Below the pieces are notes generated by a model. The model ran no database searches. It saw only the letters and a program-made list of their open reading frames with translations, and was not told the DNA's origin. 35,094 bases of DNA. It comes from Penium margaritaceum. Lineage: Eukaryota; Streptophyta; Zygnematophyceae; Desmidiales; Peniaceae. Position 1 is the stretch's first letter. Every line of letters begins with the position of its first letter. A program made the position numbers and the translations under genes. The DNA lies in NCBI GenBank assembly GCA_023375785.1, contig SZWC01025196.1, forward strand, positions 399 to 35,492, in the 5' to 3' direction. Shown here in pieces: positions 19,877-28,890 of the stretch.

Positions 19877-19972
19877 TCACATGAATTGGGGATGATCTGT
19901 ACGAGTGTTCGATTGGTCCTCGTGGCTTGTCCGTCGATTTAGGACAAAGCATTGTTTATAGCTACATCCAAC
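19622..19972 (+). repeat. Dispersed 31-bp repeat units
   Basis: Units of the form GGATGGAACACT...ATCCAAC at 19622-19652 and 19672-19702, and a more diverged one at 19942-19972. A partial copy lies in the opposite orientation near 19735-19765. Probably pieces of one small interspersed repeat family. Confidence 0.65.
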
Positions 19973-20400
19973 TAACATAACGCGAACTAGTGATGCGTTG
20001 AGACGACAAGTAAAGCACTCATATTTGTCACCGATGATGGTATACGGCACACTGGGTAGCCGCACCATGTGCAAAAACAATCGTACTGTCCGTTCAACGG
20101 TCACGTTGCTCATTATCGGGATATAGTGGGACATGGTGATGGCAAATGAGGGCTTGGTTTAAACGGGGAGAGGTTGGAACAATCCTCATGGCCTTGGACA
20201 ATGTGATTCTTTCACTTTCAGGTGTCGAGCCTGTCTTCATCAGGTCCCACAAGTAGTACATTGCCAATTTCTTGGGTGAGTTGTCCTCTCTGAATCTACC
20301 ACCTCTACTGGTGCCATGGCACTCCTCTGATAGCATCCTTCAAAGCTCTTCGTTTGGAAGTACAACGACTTGGCGAGTGAACTTCCATTACTAGTATGGG
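19877..20400 (-). pseudogene. pol: Gypsy C integrase (zinc domain and core), degenerate
   Basis: The frame 20336-20094 starts LSEECHGTSRGGRFREDNSP and continues KKLAMYYLWDLMK, the H2C2 zinc-binding region of Ty3/Gypsy integrase. The frame 20134-19877 continues in the core with TVERTVRLFLHMVRLPSVPY and TIIGDKYECFTCRL, corresponding to AxLFLxNVxRLHGVPxxIVSDRDxxFTS. The second catalytic Asp is preserved in GDKYE. The first part of the core lies in the frame-broken stretch between. Confidence 0.82.
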
Positions 20401-21020
20401 CTTTCAAACCAGAAATTGGTGTTGTTGAACCCACCGAACTTCTTGTGACCCTTTGCCAATAGCCTTGCGGGATACCGGTCATGTTCATTAGAGCAACATG
20501 CTGATCTCAGCCATCAGGTCTGGTTGTCAAATGAGAGCATTCGTTGGATTCATTTTCCCACATCCATACTCTGTGTCGTATTCCAAGTTAGACTAGAGAG
20601 ACTCCATACATCAATTTCATCGACGACTCATACTTGGTTGTCTCTTGACACGTTTGAGAGCGTAGTGGTCAGTGCAGAAAACATATCATCAGCTTTCTTT
20701 GAGCACCGGTATGTCTTTAACGCACATACGATTGCCAGCATCTCCTTTTTGTGCATGGCATATATCAGCTCTGGTCAGCGTAGCTTCCTCAACATGTTCA
20801 TGACCGGCTTTCTCCACAATCATTGTCTTTGAGGAAAGGGACTCTCATTGCCACAACGGATGTATCAGTGGTCATGACGTAGTCTACCGTTGAATCCACC
20901 AATCATACGGCCGGTGCCAAGGTTATAGCATTCCTCAAATAGTTGAGCACTTCTTGTTTGCTAACTCCCAACTCCACCTCATAGTTTTACGAGTTCAATC
21001 ATAGAGAGACACTGGCACCC
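20401..21020 (-). pseudogene. pol: Gypsy C RNase H region, degenerate
   Basis: Homologous by position and DNA pattern to Gypsy B 16381-16900 and Gypsy A 10922-11300: the CTGATCTCAGCCATCAGGTCTGG stretch near 20501-20522 encodes the DLMAEIS segment that follows DALSRRP on the minus strand. No frame longer than about 80 residues is open. Confidence 0.65.
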
Positions 21021-21360
21021 GAGTGTAGTCTTTTACGAGTCAACTGTAGTAAGTGCATGTTTCCATAAAGAATTGGGTTTGTTGAACGTTCTTTAGAGTT
21101 GGCCAAAAGCGACCGCCTCCTCTTTCTTTAAGTCCATGAGTATCTATCCGTTGTTGGTTGTGCGGCCCAAAAACACAACGAACGATGACCAATTTTCCAC
21201 TTGAGAGTTTTACATGGAAAAACGCCACTTCCTAAAAATTTGACAACTTCTTACAAATTTCCGTTGTGCTTTCCCGGCAAAGCATGTACACAAGGATGTC
21301 ATTTAGATATACAAGGACAGAGTGGTTTAGGTAAGACCGCAATCACTTTCTTGTCATGAA
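21021..21360 (-). pseudogene. pol: Gypsy C reverse transcriptase, C-terminal part with mutated active site
   Basis: On the minus strand near 21330-21280 the sequence reads VLVYLNDILVYM, the RT YLDD region with the first Asp changed to Asn. Downstream (left) the frame 21228-21040 covers the FHVKLSSGKLVIVRCVFG region (compare KCxF...YLGHxIS). The sequence upstream of YLND, including the first catalytic Asp, is absent: the segment ends at the junction with the Gypsy D LTR. Confidence 0.78.
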
Positions 21361-21364
21361 AGAT

Positions 21365-21771
21365 AGAATAAAAAGAAACATAACAAAGCCTATACATGAT
21401 CTTGGATGCGCGATTCAAGCACGGTAAGCAACATCGCATTTTAAGTGGCCATTTTGAGGGACATCATCAAGAATTTGAGAGGTTTTGAGAACATCTAGAT
21501 AAAATTATATAGACGTATATAACCACTGGGGTGTGGAGTGAACATTATGAAAACATGAAAAAGAATGTACTATTGCATTTGCTCATTCTAGAAGGTGTTT
21601 GAACTTGTAGACACATTCTAGAAGAGGACATCAGAGATCAGGATAGGTGGAAAAACATCCCTCGGCCAAAGGGGAAAATAAACCTGAGGTCGACGTGCGG
21701 TGGGCCACGGTTCTAAGAACAAAATACCCACTCCTTGAGTTTACAGACTCGTTTACGTCAGGGATGTAACA
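21365..21771 (-). repeat. Gypsy D 3' LTR, truncated
   Basis: Matches the last about 400 bp (plus-strand view) of the 546-554-bp Gypsy LTRs: AGAAACATAAC...CTTGGATGC aligns with 31128-31170, and CCTCGGCCAAAGG...CTGAGGTCG...GTGGGCCA aligns with 19191-19235. It ends GATGTAACA at 21771. The first ~150 bp (the U5 end of the element) are missing at the junction with Gypsy C. Confidence 0.78.
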
Positions 21772-22270
21772 CTTCTCCCATTTTATCCAAGATGTCCGGG
21801 TACACTAGTCGACATAGTCTAGTGACGTCCATGATAGGCACTGATTAGAGGATTGATACAACAAATGTTGTCTTCTGGTTCCCAACTGTTGTGCACGATG
21901 TCCTTGCCATACTACTTGACGGAATGTTCTGTCAATTTTCCATGACATCAATGTCCGATGGTATCCCTTATGACGAACTATGTGGCCATATCCACTTGAA
22001 TCGGGGGTAGGGGGAGATGTCTCTAACGTGGAATATCTGGCCAGAATCTTGGTCGTGCTTCAGATTGTTGACATGGAAAATTGGATGAATTGCCATGATC
22101 TCTGGCAAGCAAAGTTGAGCGACCACTGGAATTTGCATTCGCTTGATGTAAAATGGTCCCAACACTCGGGGTTTTATTCTTGCTAAGTCTTCTCCGTACA
22201 TATTGATGCTGTCTCATAACTATGTATGGTGCAATTGCAAGTGCTAAAGGATTTTTCACTATGACAACGG
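21772..22270 (-). pseudogene. pol: Gypsy D integrase C-terminus and chromodomain remnant
   Basis: The minus-strand frame 22201-21968 contains RVLGPFYIKRMQIPVVAQL and AIHPIFHVNNLKH, the same block as in Gypsy A 10296-10562. Further left, reading VKYGKDIVHNSWEPEDN (about 21935-21885), is the end of a chromodomain with the WEP motif kept. A polypurine tract (minus strand TGGGAGAAG) adjoins the LTR. Similarity fades at about 22240-22270, where an insertion begins. Confidence 0.82.
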
Positions 22271-22917
22271 TATGCAATTTGCTTCAATGCTATTTTTTTT
22301 TATTTTTTTTTTTATGGTTTGTTGTGTTCCCCCCCACATGTTGGAGAAGTCGCATTGGTGAGTGCCAACTGTGGAAATGTTTCTCTTACATCGTAATCTT
22401 GGCAGTTTGGCAGGGACTTTGATGCAGAACACTTCAAACGGAATCTGACCTGTTGTATTGGAAGTCACTGAAATTTCATGGGTGTTTGGCTGTTGGGAGT
22501 TGTGTTGCCCAAACATTCCCATGGGGCTTGCACAAAGTACCCTACTGGTCTTGATTTTCTATTATAATTAAACATCTTGGGGTGTTGCTTGAACGAAGTT
22601 TTGTTTGTCAAATTTTTCAAGTACACCTTAAATGATTACTTTCATATTGTTTTTGAAAGGAAGGCTTGAAGACCAACATCTGCAAAGGAATTTTTCTGGT
22701 TTTTTAGGTGACATGTGAATGAAATGTGGACGGGAGAAAACCGAGTGATGATTTCGATGACTTCCGACGAATTTCGACGACTGCGAAAAGGTTACGGCAA
22801 CAGTAATCATGCGATGAGGTCATGTGTACGTCAGCTGTGACACAAAATTTCCACCGAAACAAACTGATAGGCATACATGCTTGTGAGCAAGAGCAAGGAA
22901 CACAACTTCTACGCCTC
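22271..22917. other. AT-rich stretch downstream of the transposase pseudogene
   Basis: No coding similarity. T-rich tract at 22290-22320 and a TTCGACGA / CGATGAC cluster near 22750-22790. It should contain the end of the DDE_1 transposon and its junction with Gypsy D, but I cannot place a terminal inverted repeat with confidence. Confidence 0.45.
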
Positions 22918-24438
22918 TCACACAACCTCTTCCTCCTCTTCCACAGTCTCCTGAGCAAAGAGCAGTTCGCCAATGTGTGGTGCTGTCTCACACTGGAAAG
23001 GGGTAGTGAACACCCGAGGGAAGTTTGTCTTGGCCCATGCTGCCTTCACCAAGTCCTCGCTCTTGACATACGACCATGCCCCATGGAACGAAGCCCAAGC
23101 CTGTTCCTTGAGGATCGTCATCCCCACCGTTGTGGGGAGTCCCATGCATGTGCGAAGTGTGCCCCACTCTGCGTACAATTCCTGCAATCTGTTCTTCAAG
23201 GGGCGCATGATGCCCTCCTGGCATGGTTGTGCCTTTGACGTGCACCCTGGTGGGACGTAGCAGGTCTGCATATGCGGGAAATTGTGCATGAGTCAATGTT
23301 GCAACGATGCGCATGCGTGCGGGCGCCATGCATTTAGAGTGAGTAGCATGTCCGCATCACCCTCAGCAATGCAGAGCTCCGCACACATCCGCTTGAAGTA
23401 TGGCTGGACGATGCCCCGAACCCATTCGCGCGTTGTCTCGCCATTCGCCCTGTGATTAGGCGTGAACGTCAGCAGTGCCCCGCCTTTGGTTAGCTTGCGT
23501 GCGTTTGTGTCGCGTGGCAGGCAGCGCTTGCTCTTCCCTCCAAACATCAGCTACAGAGGCAGCATCTCTCCCATCATGCTGCAGGTGACGAGTGCTGCTA
23601 TCTGGCGCTTGTCATCGTGCCCATGGATGCCAACATCATTGGATCCCATTGGTGCAAAATTGTGGTCAGAGCTGGGCATGAGCTGTATTCTCGTATGGTC
23701 TTCGTTGATGACAAAAACGGGCTTGATCTTGTAGAGAGTGCACATGATGCTGGCACGCTGATGGAATTTCAGCACCTTAGCTTCCCAATCTGCTCGCAGC
23801 TTCTGCGCTGCTGTTGTGCCACAGTGCCATGACCACCCCAACTCCTTCTTTATAAACTTCCATACCCATGGCCTGCCAAAAGCTCATGCACCAAGTTCTT
23901 CCAGCTCATCTGGTGCATGGACAGCGATGACCCCCCTTATCTCCTTTCAAATGACCTTGTTGTTGAGAGCATTTCCAGCAGCGCGAGCATCGGTGAGATT
24001 CTTTTTTTTTTTTTCTGTCACAATCTCCGGACGTGATGCAAGCGAGGCCCGTTTCCCCTGGTAGCCCTGCTTCCGCTTGCGGTTGCCGCAGATGGGTGTG
24101 GCAACCGTCGTCTTTAGGGAGGCAAGAACTGCCTCCTTGTACTGCGGCTTCAGAATAAGTATGCCCAGCTCAAACCACCCACAAACTGTCGATGCGGAGA
24201 GGTGGTCATAGACAGAAAATCCGTCAAGGGTACGGAAACTTTTGCGGCGGTGCTTGACGGCATTATATGCCGTTTTGTGCTGCTTCATTGCTTTGTAAAT
24301 TGTTTTGAAATGGCCAGAACCGAACCAGTCAGAATATGGGCCCCGCTTCTTCCCCCCTGTAGATGTGCCGCTCCCTGACTCGGTAGAGGTTGCTGCGGAA
24401 GAGACCTGCAGGGCCATGACTTCTGTGTCAGTGGATTC

Positions 24439-24446
24439 ATCGTTCC
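24439..24446. repeat. Left 8-bp target-site duplication (ATCGTTCC)
   Basis: Identical to 24962-24969 on the other side of the hAT-like element. Confidence 0.93.
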
Positions 24447-24961
24447 CAGGGATGGCAGCGGTACTACCGAAACCGCGGTATACCGCGGTTTTGTACCGCG
24501 GTATTGCGGTACCGCGGTACCGTTATCTTTTTGGCGGTACCGGTACGGTATCGGTACTCACCTGGAGGGGTACCCCTCTTCCGTACCGCGGTACCGTACC
24601 GCGTTACAGTACCGCGGTACTTTCCATCCAAGAGAAAAACACGTAAGACTGTAATGACGATTACTGTTTATAGCCCGTTTTTCACTTTTGACATGGATTT
24701 CAGAGTTAATTCAGACCACGCTTTCTGTGGTCGTCGATTTCAACACTGAAAAAATAGGTTTTACAATCGACGGTACAACATGTACCGCGTTACGACTGGA
24801 GTACCGCGGTTTTTTACTGATACCGCTGGTAACGCGGTACCGGTACCGGTATCGGTACTGACCCGCCAGAAAACTAGAATACCGCGGTACGAATACCGTG
24901 GTACTCGACTACCGCGGTACTTTTGTACCGCGGTACTCAATACCGCGGTTTACCATCCCTG
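24447..24961. mobile_element. hAT-like miniature element with TACCGCGGTA palindrome clusters
   Basis: 515 bp with inverted ends CAGGGATGG (24447-24455) and CCATCCCTG (24953-24961), flanked by a perfect 8-bp duplication ATCGTTCC (24439-24446 and 24962-24969). CAGGG-type ends plus 8-bp duplication are the hAT signature. No transposase is encoded. Both ends carry dense arrays of the palindrome TACCGCGGTA and variants (about eleven CCGCGG cores), with an AT-richer centre at about 24640-24770. It sits in the transposase coding region, and removing it with one duplication copy restores the frame. Confidence 0.95.
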
Positions 24962-24969
24962 ATCGTTCC
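24962..24969. repeat. Right 8-bp target-site duplication (ATCGTTCC)
   Basis: Perfect copy of 24439-24446, directly after CCATCCCTG. Confidence 0.93.
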
Positions 24970-25700
24970 CTTGCTCGGAGGCTGTGTAGGTGTCGCTGTC
25001 ACAGTGGCTTGATTATTCGGAGTTGCATGTGTTGCTCACGCTGCTACCATCATCACTGGAGACTTGCACCGTTGACTTGTCACCGTCAGAGGACGTCGAT
25101 GCTGCCACATACTCCTTGATACGCAACGCCCCACGCTGCATGCGCGTGATTGGAGTAGAGCGCTTTGGTGCCTCATCCACCACCTTTGCCTTCCCCTTCT
25201 CAGCATACATGGGAGGCTGCTTTGGTGACTCATCCACCAGCTTCCCATTATCCATGGAGTTGCGCATGCATTCCTGCTGCATGTGCATGCGAATCTCGAC
25301 AGCTTCGTGGTCACGTGAGCAGCCAACGCCAGCGTCGACGCGCTGCTGAGTCGTTGTTGCAGCCAGTGTGCAGAGAGAGGAACATTGCTTGGCAGTGTGA
25401 GCGGCGACGCTACGGACCTGCTTGTTTCGTCGTACATGGATGCGTAGTTGCATGCAACCTGCGGCTCCTTAGTGTCATCAAAGCTGAGGATACAAAGCTT
25501 GCGTGGACGACCAACCCACCTCCTCGACGGAGGCGGACGCGCAGGCGGGCCAAGGCGGACAGCGTGCGTGATACGGCGTGCGCGCTCCTCCTGGCTGACC
25601 TTCTGAAGATAGGGATCCATGGTTGTAAATCAGGTGGCTGCAAAAGTGACACATGGCAGTGAATCGATGTACAACAAGCTATGCCGGCTGCCTTTTTCAT

Positions 25701-25827
25701 CACCCAAATCTTAATGTGCGCATTGGGCTCCACCTTTTGATGCTCAAATCAAGAGGTGGAACCGCGTTAAGGCTCTTGGCTAGGACATGGTCCACGTGGC
25801 TCCACCCAAATCTTAATGTGCGCATTG
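25701..25827 (+). repeat. 25-bp direct repeats upstream of the transposase, with hairpin between
   Basis: Identical 25-bp copies at 25701-25725 and 25803-25827 (CACCCAAATCTTAATGTGCG and on), 102 bp apart. Between them 25729-25741 and 25748-25760 form a 13-bp inverted repeat (12 matches, 6-base loop). They lie 80-200 bp upstream of the putative transposase start, so they could be subterminal repeats of that transposon. Confidence 0.85.
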
Positions 25828-26527
25828 AGCACCATCGAAGAGCATCGGTATTGCACTGATGGCGCACAAGACGTTGCGGTTCAAGGGATGCCGCACGACG
25901 CCTCGCTTCAAAATCGAGTGTAAAGGTCATCTTCAAGTCGATGAGTGGAGACAAACAGCAACGTCATCGAATTTGAGGATTTGGCAATTTCTTTCATCAG
26001 ATTTCAAGGTTCTACCTAAATAATTCATATGGCAAAATTCGTGAATGAAATATTGAAGCATCAAAATTACATATTTCAAAAAATAGAAAACCAAGATCAG
26101 TAGGGTATTGAGGAGTTGATCGAGCGTCTGATTTATCCACTAAAGTTGTCTGTCTGTTCAAGGAAAGAGTACCATGATGGCTAGATCTGACTACCTTTAC
26201 ACGTCATCGTATAGTATCCAAATTGGCAAGTAAATGGCTGTTTCTTCCACGAGCGATGATAGGTGGCACACTCAATGGCCATAAGATTTTGGATTTAAAT
26301 TATTGTCTTGTCTCATGAGTGGTTAGATTAGTCGTTGTTGGAATAAGACGGGACATTTTTTAAAGTGTAATGTGTCAGCTGTCTACCTCCTACACGGAAG
26401 TCGTTGTCAGAGTTTGTACAATGGCGTAGAGAGATTGCTAGAGGGGGTTTCCCCTCTGCCTCACTCTTGGTGGCAATCGTCATCACAAACCATGTAGGTA
26501 GACTCAAATGTTTCGAGTCTACTGAGG
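25828..26527. other. Unassigned sequence, no gene recognised
   Basis: About 700 bp, AT-rich in the middle. Short frames only. The right end of the DDE_1 transposon should lie here; I could not identify its terminus. Confidence 0.45.
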
Positions 26528-26599
26528 CCCATTTCCATTTTACCTTGCCCCCTCGTTCAAGGTCCACAACGAGGGGGTATTACCCCAAACTCGTGGGTT
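26528..26599 (+). repeat. Direct repeat copy 1 with CCCCCTCGTT hairpin
   Basis: About 72 bp similar to 27650-27723. It contains a perfect 10-bp stem, CCCCCTCGTT (26548-26557) and AACGAGGGGG (26568-26577), with a 10-base loop. The similarity tails off on the left around 26500. Confidence 0.82.
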
Positions 26600-27649
26600 C
26601 GCACGAGTTTTCTAGTTTCAAAACTTGCAGCTTGACCCTAAACCCGAGTTTTGTTTTTGATGCGTTGGCGCAAAATCATCGTGTGCGCGGTACAGTTGGC
26701 AGTTTTGTGCCAACACCTTGCCTTTGTCTTATGTCCCCCTGGCTCGCGAGTATTCCTCGTCCTCGCTCACTCTCACTAGCAAGGAGGATGAGCAAGGTCA
26801 AGAGAACAAGGCCACGAGCCTCATCCTTGAGGCCCTTGTGGCCTCTCAAGCGCCGATCAATCTTCCGCCTTGATCAGAGGCTAGTGGCTTGCCACTGGGT
26901 GGCCAGCCGGTCGCCTGACCAGCCGACGGCCATCTAGGTGATTGGCCTCTGGCTGGCCAAAATCCAGCGGGTGGTTGGCCGCCAAACAGCCCTCGTAATA
27001 GCCAGGGGTGGTTGTGAGCCACCCCTTTGCTATTGCGAGATGGGAGGGCCCAAGCCGCCCTTTCCGCTATATCACCCTTATGCATTGAGGGCTTACAACC
27101 TGGACTGGACTCTTAAGTCGTGAGTATGGACCAACCCCTGGCGATGGTTCTCAAAGTATGGAGGGGACTGGGTTGCCACGAAGGCAATCCATAAATGAAC
27201 TCGTTTTTACAGTTTGAAACACATCCTAGTTTCTCTTGCTAGAGTTTATAGTACTTATCCTCAAAGAGGAAAATTCCCAAGGTCCATGTTGTTCGATGGA
27301 GCATGTTTGAAGAACAAAATTATACACAATATTTGACACTTTGAATGAAGGTACTTCGTCCAAATGCACAGCCAATTAAAATTCCACCCTTGAGCTTTGT
27401 TTTTCATTAGAGAACCCTCTCTTCGACCTTTGACAAAGACACAAAATACATTGGCACCTTCAAATCACATAAGGTTCTCATTATCTCTATTCATATCATC
27501 TTTAAAAAGTTGAGCTCACCTTTACACTACACTAATTTGTTTCGTGAACGATCCGGAAGTCTCGTAAACGACCACTTTCATGGAGTATAGAACATTGGAT
27601 GGATTCACAAAGAAAGTTTTCCATCAACAATGTCTCAGGTCTCCAAAGT
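26600..27649. other. Segment between the two direct repeats
   Basis: About 1 kb. The first half (26640-27120) is GC-rich with recurring TGGCCAGCC-type motifs and a long hairpin (26992-27039); the second half is AT-rich. No coding similarity recognised. With its flanking repeats it could be a small terminal-repeat element or a segmental duplication. Confidence 0.45.
26992..27039 (+). repeat. Imperfect hairpin, about 18 paired bases
   Basis: The left arm CTCGTAATAGCCAGGGGTGG (26992-27011) pairs with 27019-27039 (CCACCCCTTTGCTATTGCGAG reversed) through blocks of 8, 6 and 4 bp. The loop is TTGTGAG. It could be a foldback fragment; there is no sign that it is transcribed. Confidence 0.75.
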
Positions 27650-27723
27650 CCCATTTCTGTTTTTGTTTTGCCCCCTCGTTCTGGGTCCCAAATGAGGGGG
27701 TGTTGCTTCAAACTCGTGAGTTT
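27650..27723 (+). repeat. Direct repeat copy 2
   Basis: Second copy of 26528-26599, about 1.12 kb to the right. Its stem has one mismatch (CCCCCTCGTT / AATGAGGGGG). It ends just before gag-like sequence of Gypsy D starts near 27745. Confidence 0.82.
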
Positions 27724-27744
27724 GTCTTGAGGTTGCCATCCGTT

Positions 27745-28876
27745 AAACTCATGTATCTGAGCATCATAGTCATCATTGTCAATGCGATCAGCTATTATTA
27801 TCACCCGCAAGAAGTCATCTCACATTCACCATCTTGTAATTGCTTGCTATATGTTGCACTCGAGGCCGTTGTTGTAGTAGAAACACACTTCATTTGGGTT
27901 AATGTCACTGAAAAATATGATCTCACCAAAATTTCGAGTATAATCCACCAATCTAGACTATAGACGCAAGCATTTGAAGCGTGTATCATGATTTATTCTT
28001 TTCAGTCCTTTGTCTGTAAAACATTAAGAGAGCTCAAATGAAGTCCACCTAGCTTTCTAGTGGATTTACTAAGTCGTGCCAAGTTGGACTCATCTGCTTG
28101 GGAGGTAGACTGCCTACACTTGACAATATGAGAGCTGTCACATGAGCCGTTGATATAGCTCCACTGGTCTCCTTCTGCCATTGGATACGATTTACATCAG
28201 ACCACCAACTCAACAATGTGCCACGCAAAAGTAAGGCTGTGAGGTCGATTTTCTTCTTGTCATTATTTACCCTAATGTATGTGGGGTAAGCCTCCAAACT
28301 CATTAGCAATTTCCAAACCGTCAGTCCTTCTGATCTTACATAATCCAAATTTTATTGCAAACTCTAGCCAGATCTCCGCTTTACTCAAAATCTGGTGATT
28401 TCTCTCGGTGAGCACTGCTTCTCGCACACACCTTCAGAAGCTCCTCTATTGTCTCGGTGAGTCGCTGCACATATGGATGTTCAGGCTCTTTAGTCCTTGC
28501 ATGTTTTAGCACAAATCTTCATCAATTCAAGCCTGTTATCTGGTGTCTCCTGTCATGTTTCCGACAGGAAATTATGGCAGCAAAGGGTACGTCAAGCCCG
28601 GTGGCCTGACACCAGATTGGCCACCAAAGTCACCACTGTATATGCCATTTGCGGCATGGTTTGTTATTGTTGTCTGGTTTTCCAATAAACTGTTGTTTCC
28701 TACATATTGTTGATATCAATTTTCAAATTCTTTGTCGATTATTGCTGCTTGTCGTCGGTCCCACTCACTTGTTCACCATTTTCATTGCAAATTCTACGAT
28801 CTTCTAGATGGTGGAGATATGCCAAGACTTGTGCAATATTGTTGCATTGGGTTGTTTGCCCCTCCAATGCCACTCC
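27745..28876 (-). pseudogene. gag: Gypsy D gag, degenerate
   Basis: The minus-strand frame 28348-28049 carries EGLTVWKLLMSLEAYPTYIR, NNDKKKIDLTALLLRGTLLS and WWSDVNRIQW, a typical Ty3/Gypsy capsid block (FxGxxxxxWLxxLExY ... AxxxLxGxAxxWW). Flanking DNA aligns with gag of Gypsy A, B and E. It starts beside a degenerate PBS (28877-28888). The zinc knuckle, protease and pol do not follow; instead the direct repeat at 27650 begins. It may belong with the 3' part at 21365-22270. Confidence 0.83.
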
Positions 28877-28888
28877 ACTTTGATGCCG
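28877..28888 (-). other. Gypsy D primer-binding site, degenerate
   Basis: The minus strand reads CGGCATCAAAGT, corresponding to TGGTATCAGAGC with several changes. It is followed, as in the other copies, by a 2-base spacer before the LTR. Confidence 0.7.
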
Positions 28889-28890
28889 AG

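Larger units (their letters stand above)
19305..21360 (-). mobile_element. Gypsy C: 3' portion of a Ty3/Gypsy element
   Basis: Minus-strand internal sequence running RT (right) to RNase H, integrase and a degraded chromodomain end (left). Protease, gag and 5' LTR are not adjacent. The right end stops inside RT next to a truncated LTR of Gypsy D. The missing protease-gag-5' LTR may be the block at 29303-31530 (Gypsy E). Confidence 0.75.
22918..25620 (-). pseudogene. DDE_1-type DNA transposase, interrupted by an hAT-like element
   Basis: A single minus-strand reading frame runs from 25453 to 22918, about 671 codons once the 523 bp at 24439-24961 are discounted. From N to C: an acidic, Ser-rich low-complexity region (about 25250-24420); a helix-turn-helix-like DNA-binding region (GPYSDWFGSGHFKTIYKAMK, near 24330); linker; then a DDE_1 superfamily nuclease core. 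The first acidic residue is in VINEDHTRIQL (Asp codon 23698-23700). The second site reads LLTLNAW (Asn, 23332-23334). The third region reads CTSKAQPCQEG where QPLD is usual. Internal stops at 25013, 23947, 23884, 23551 and 23293 each fit one C-to-T change from a Gln or Arg codon. A start at 25620 (MDPYLQKVSQEERARR, with a GRPRK AT-hook-like motif) is in another frame, needing one frameshift. Confidence 0.85.

Noticed and set aside
22822-23841. Plus-strand open frames of 70-140 codons
   Set aside because: They lie antisense to the transposase frame, whose minus-strand translation carries family motifs; they are shadows.
24305-25119. Plus-strand open frames rich in Arg, Tyr and Thr
   Set aside because: They are translations of the TACCGCGGTA palindromes and of the antisense of the transposase N-terminus.
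25036-25620. 194-codon minus-strand frame taken as a separate gene
   Set aside because: Only its first part (MDPYLQ... and the AT-hook-like motif) is plausible; the rest overlaps the frame 25453-25013 that joins the transposase. Treated as the frame-shifted N-terminus.
22750-25980. TTCGATGAC (22756-22764) and its reverse complement near 25963-25971 as terminal inverted repeats of the DDE_1 transposon
   Set aside because: Only about 9 bases match, without extension or a TA duplication; chance cannot be excluded.
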